DNA of 13,142 bases, from contig SFGF01000081.1 of the NCBI GenBank assembly GCA_004556655.1, positions 1 to 13,142 of the forward strand, read 5' to 3'. The notes under the pieces are model-generated. The model saw nothing but the letters and a program-made list of their open reading frames with translations. It had not been told where the DNA came from and did not search any database. This DNA comes from Lachnospiraceae bacterium (GTDB taxonomy: Bacteria; Bacillota; Clostridia; Lachnospirales; Lachnospiraceae). The position numbers were made by a program, and so were the translations under genes. Positions 13,085 to 13,142 of the stretch are shown piece by piece; the first letter of the stretch is position 1; each line of letters opens with the position of its first letter.

Positions 13085-13142
13085 ATATAAGTTATTACTG
13101 ATTTTACTTTAAATACTTATCATGAACAATGCCACTTAGTAG

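Overview
This window reads as chromosomal core DNA of an endospore-forming Clostridia member, most likely Lachnospiraceae and Blautia-like. The grounds are the gene families (a split transketolase, a DUF5711-type protein, a YyaC spore protein), the protein sequences and the moderate GC with AT-rich intergenic DNA. The species call is inference. There is no phage, CRISPR array or large transposon. All genes except one are on the minus strand, so the layout is best read from right to left.

Right edge (about 12870-13142): a short repeat block resembling a REP/MITE-type element, then a good sigma-A promoter and a 5'-leader hairpin for 6-phosphofructokinase (pfkA). A compact run follows: pfkA, dnaX (DNA polymerase III tau), a YbaB/EbfC nucleoid protein, recR and a LacI-family regulator. 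Gaps are at most 36 bp, and an AU-rich inverted repeat at 7982-8018 may end the unit. A glycolytic gene therefore appears to be co-transcribed with replication and repair genes. dnaX carries an in-phase A AAA AAG heptamer followed by a hairpin and an immediate -1 stop, the layout used by E. coli dnaX to make its short gamma form.

Middle (4475-7860): a sugar-phosphate module. A small transaldolase has its own promoter with a cre/LacI-type operator over the start region. The two halves of a split transketolase follow, translationally overlapped. An HD-domain protein starts inside the transketolase stop codon (ATGA). The genes supply the non-oxidative pentose phosphate pathway, and the regulator next door is a plausible controller.

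The only plus-strand gene is yyaC (3927-4604), a Gpr-like sporulation protein behind a forespore-type (sigma-F/G-like) promoter. Its 3' end overlaps the HD gene tail-to-tail by 130 bp, and both tails lie beyond the conserved cores.

Left part (1-3755): a membrane protein with a degenerate JAB/MPN-like domain, one transmembrane helix and a C-terminal LysM; then a DUF5711-like membrane-anchored protein; then a CvpA-family membrane protein. After the cvpA stop, 1-344 contains three tandem sigma-A promoters with perfect 17-bp spacers, each with an A-tract upstream and a G at the expected start, followed by a boxA-like leader. This is the promoter and leader region of an rRNA operon whose genes lie beyond the left edge.
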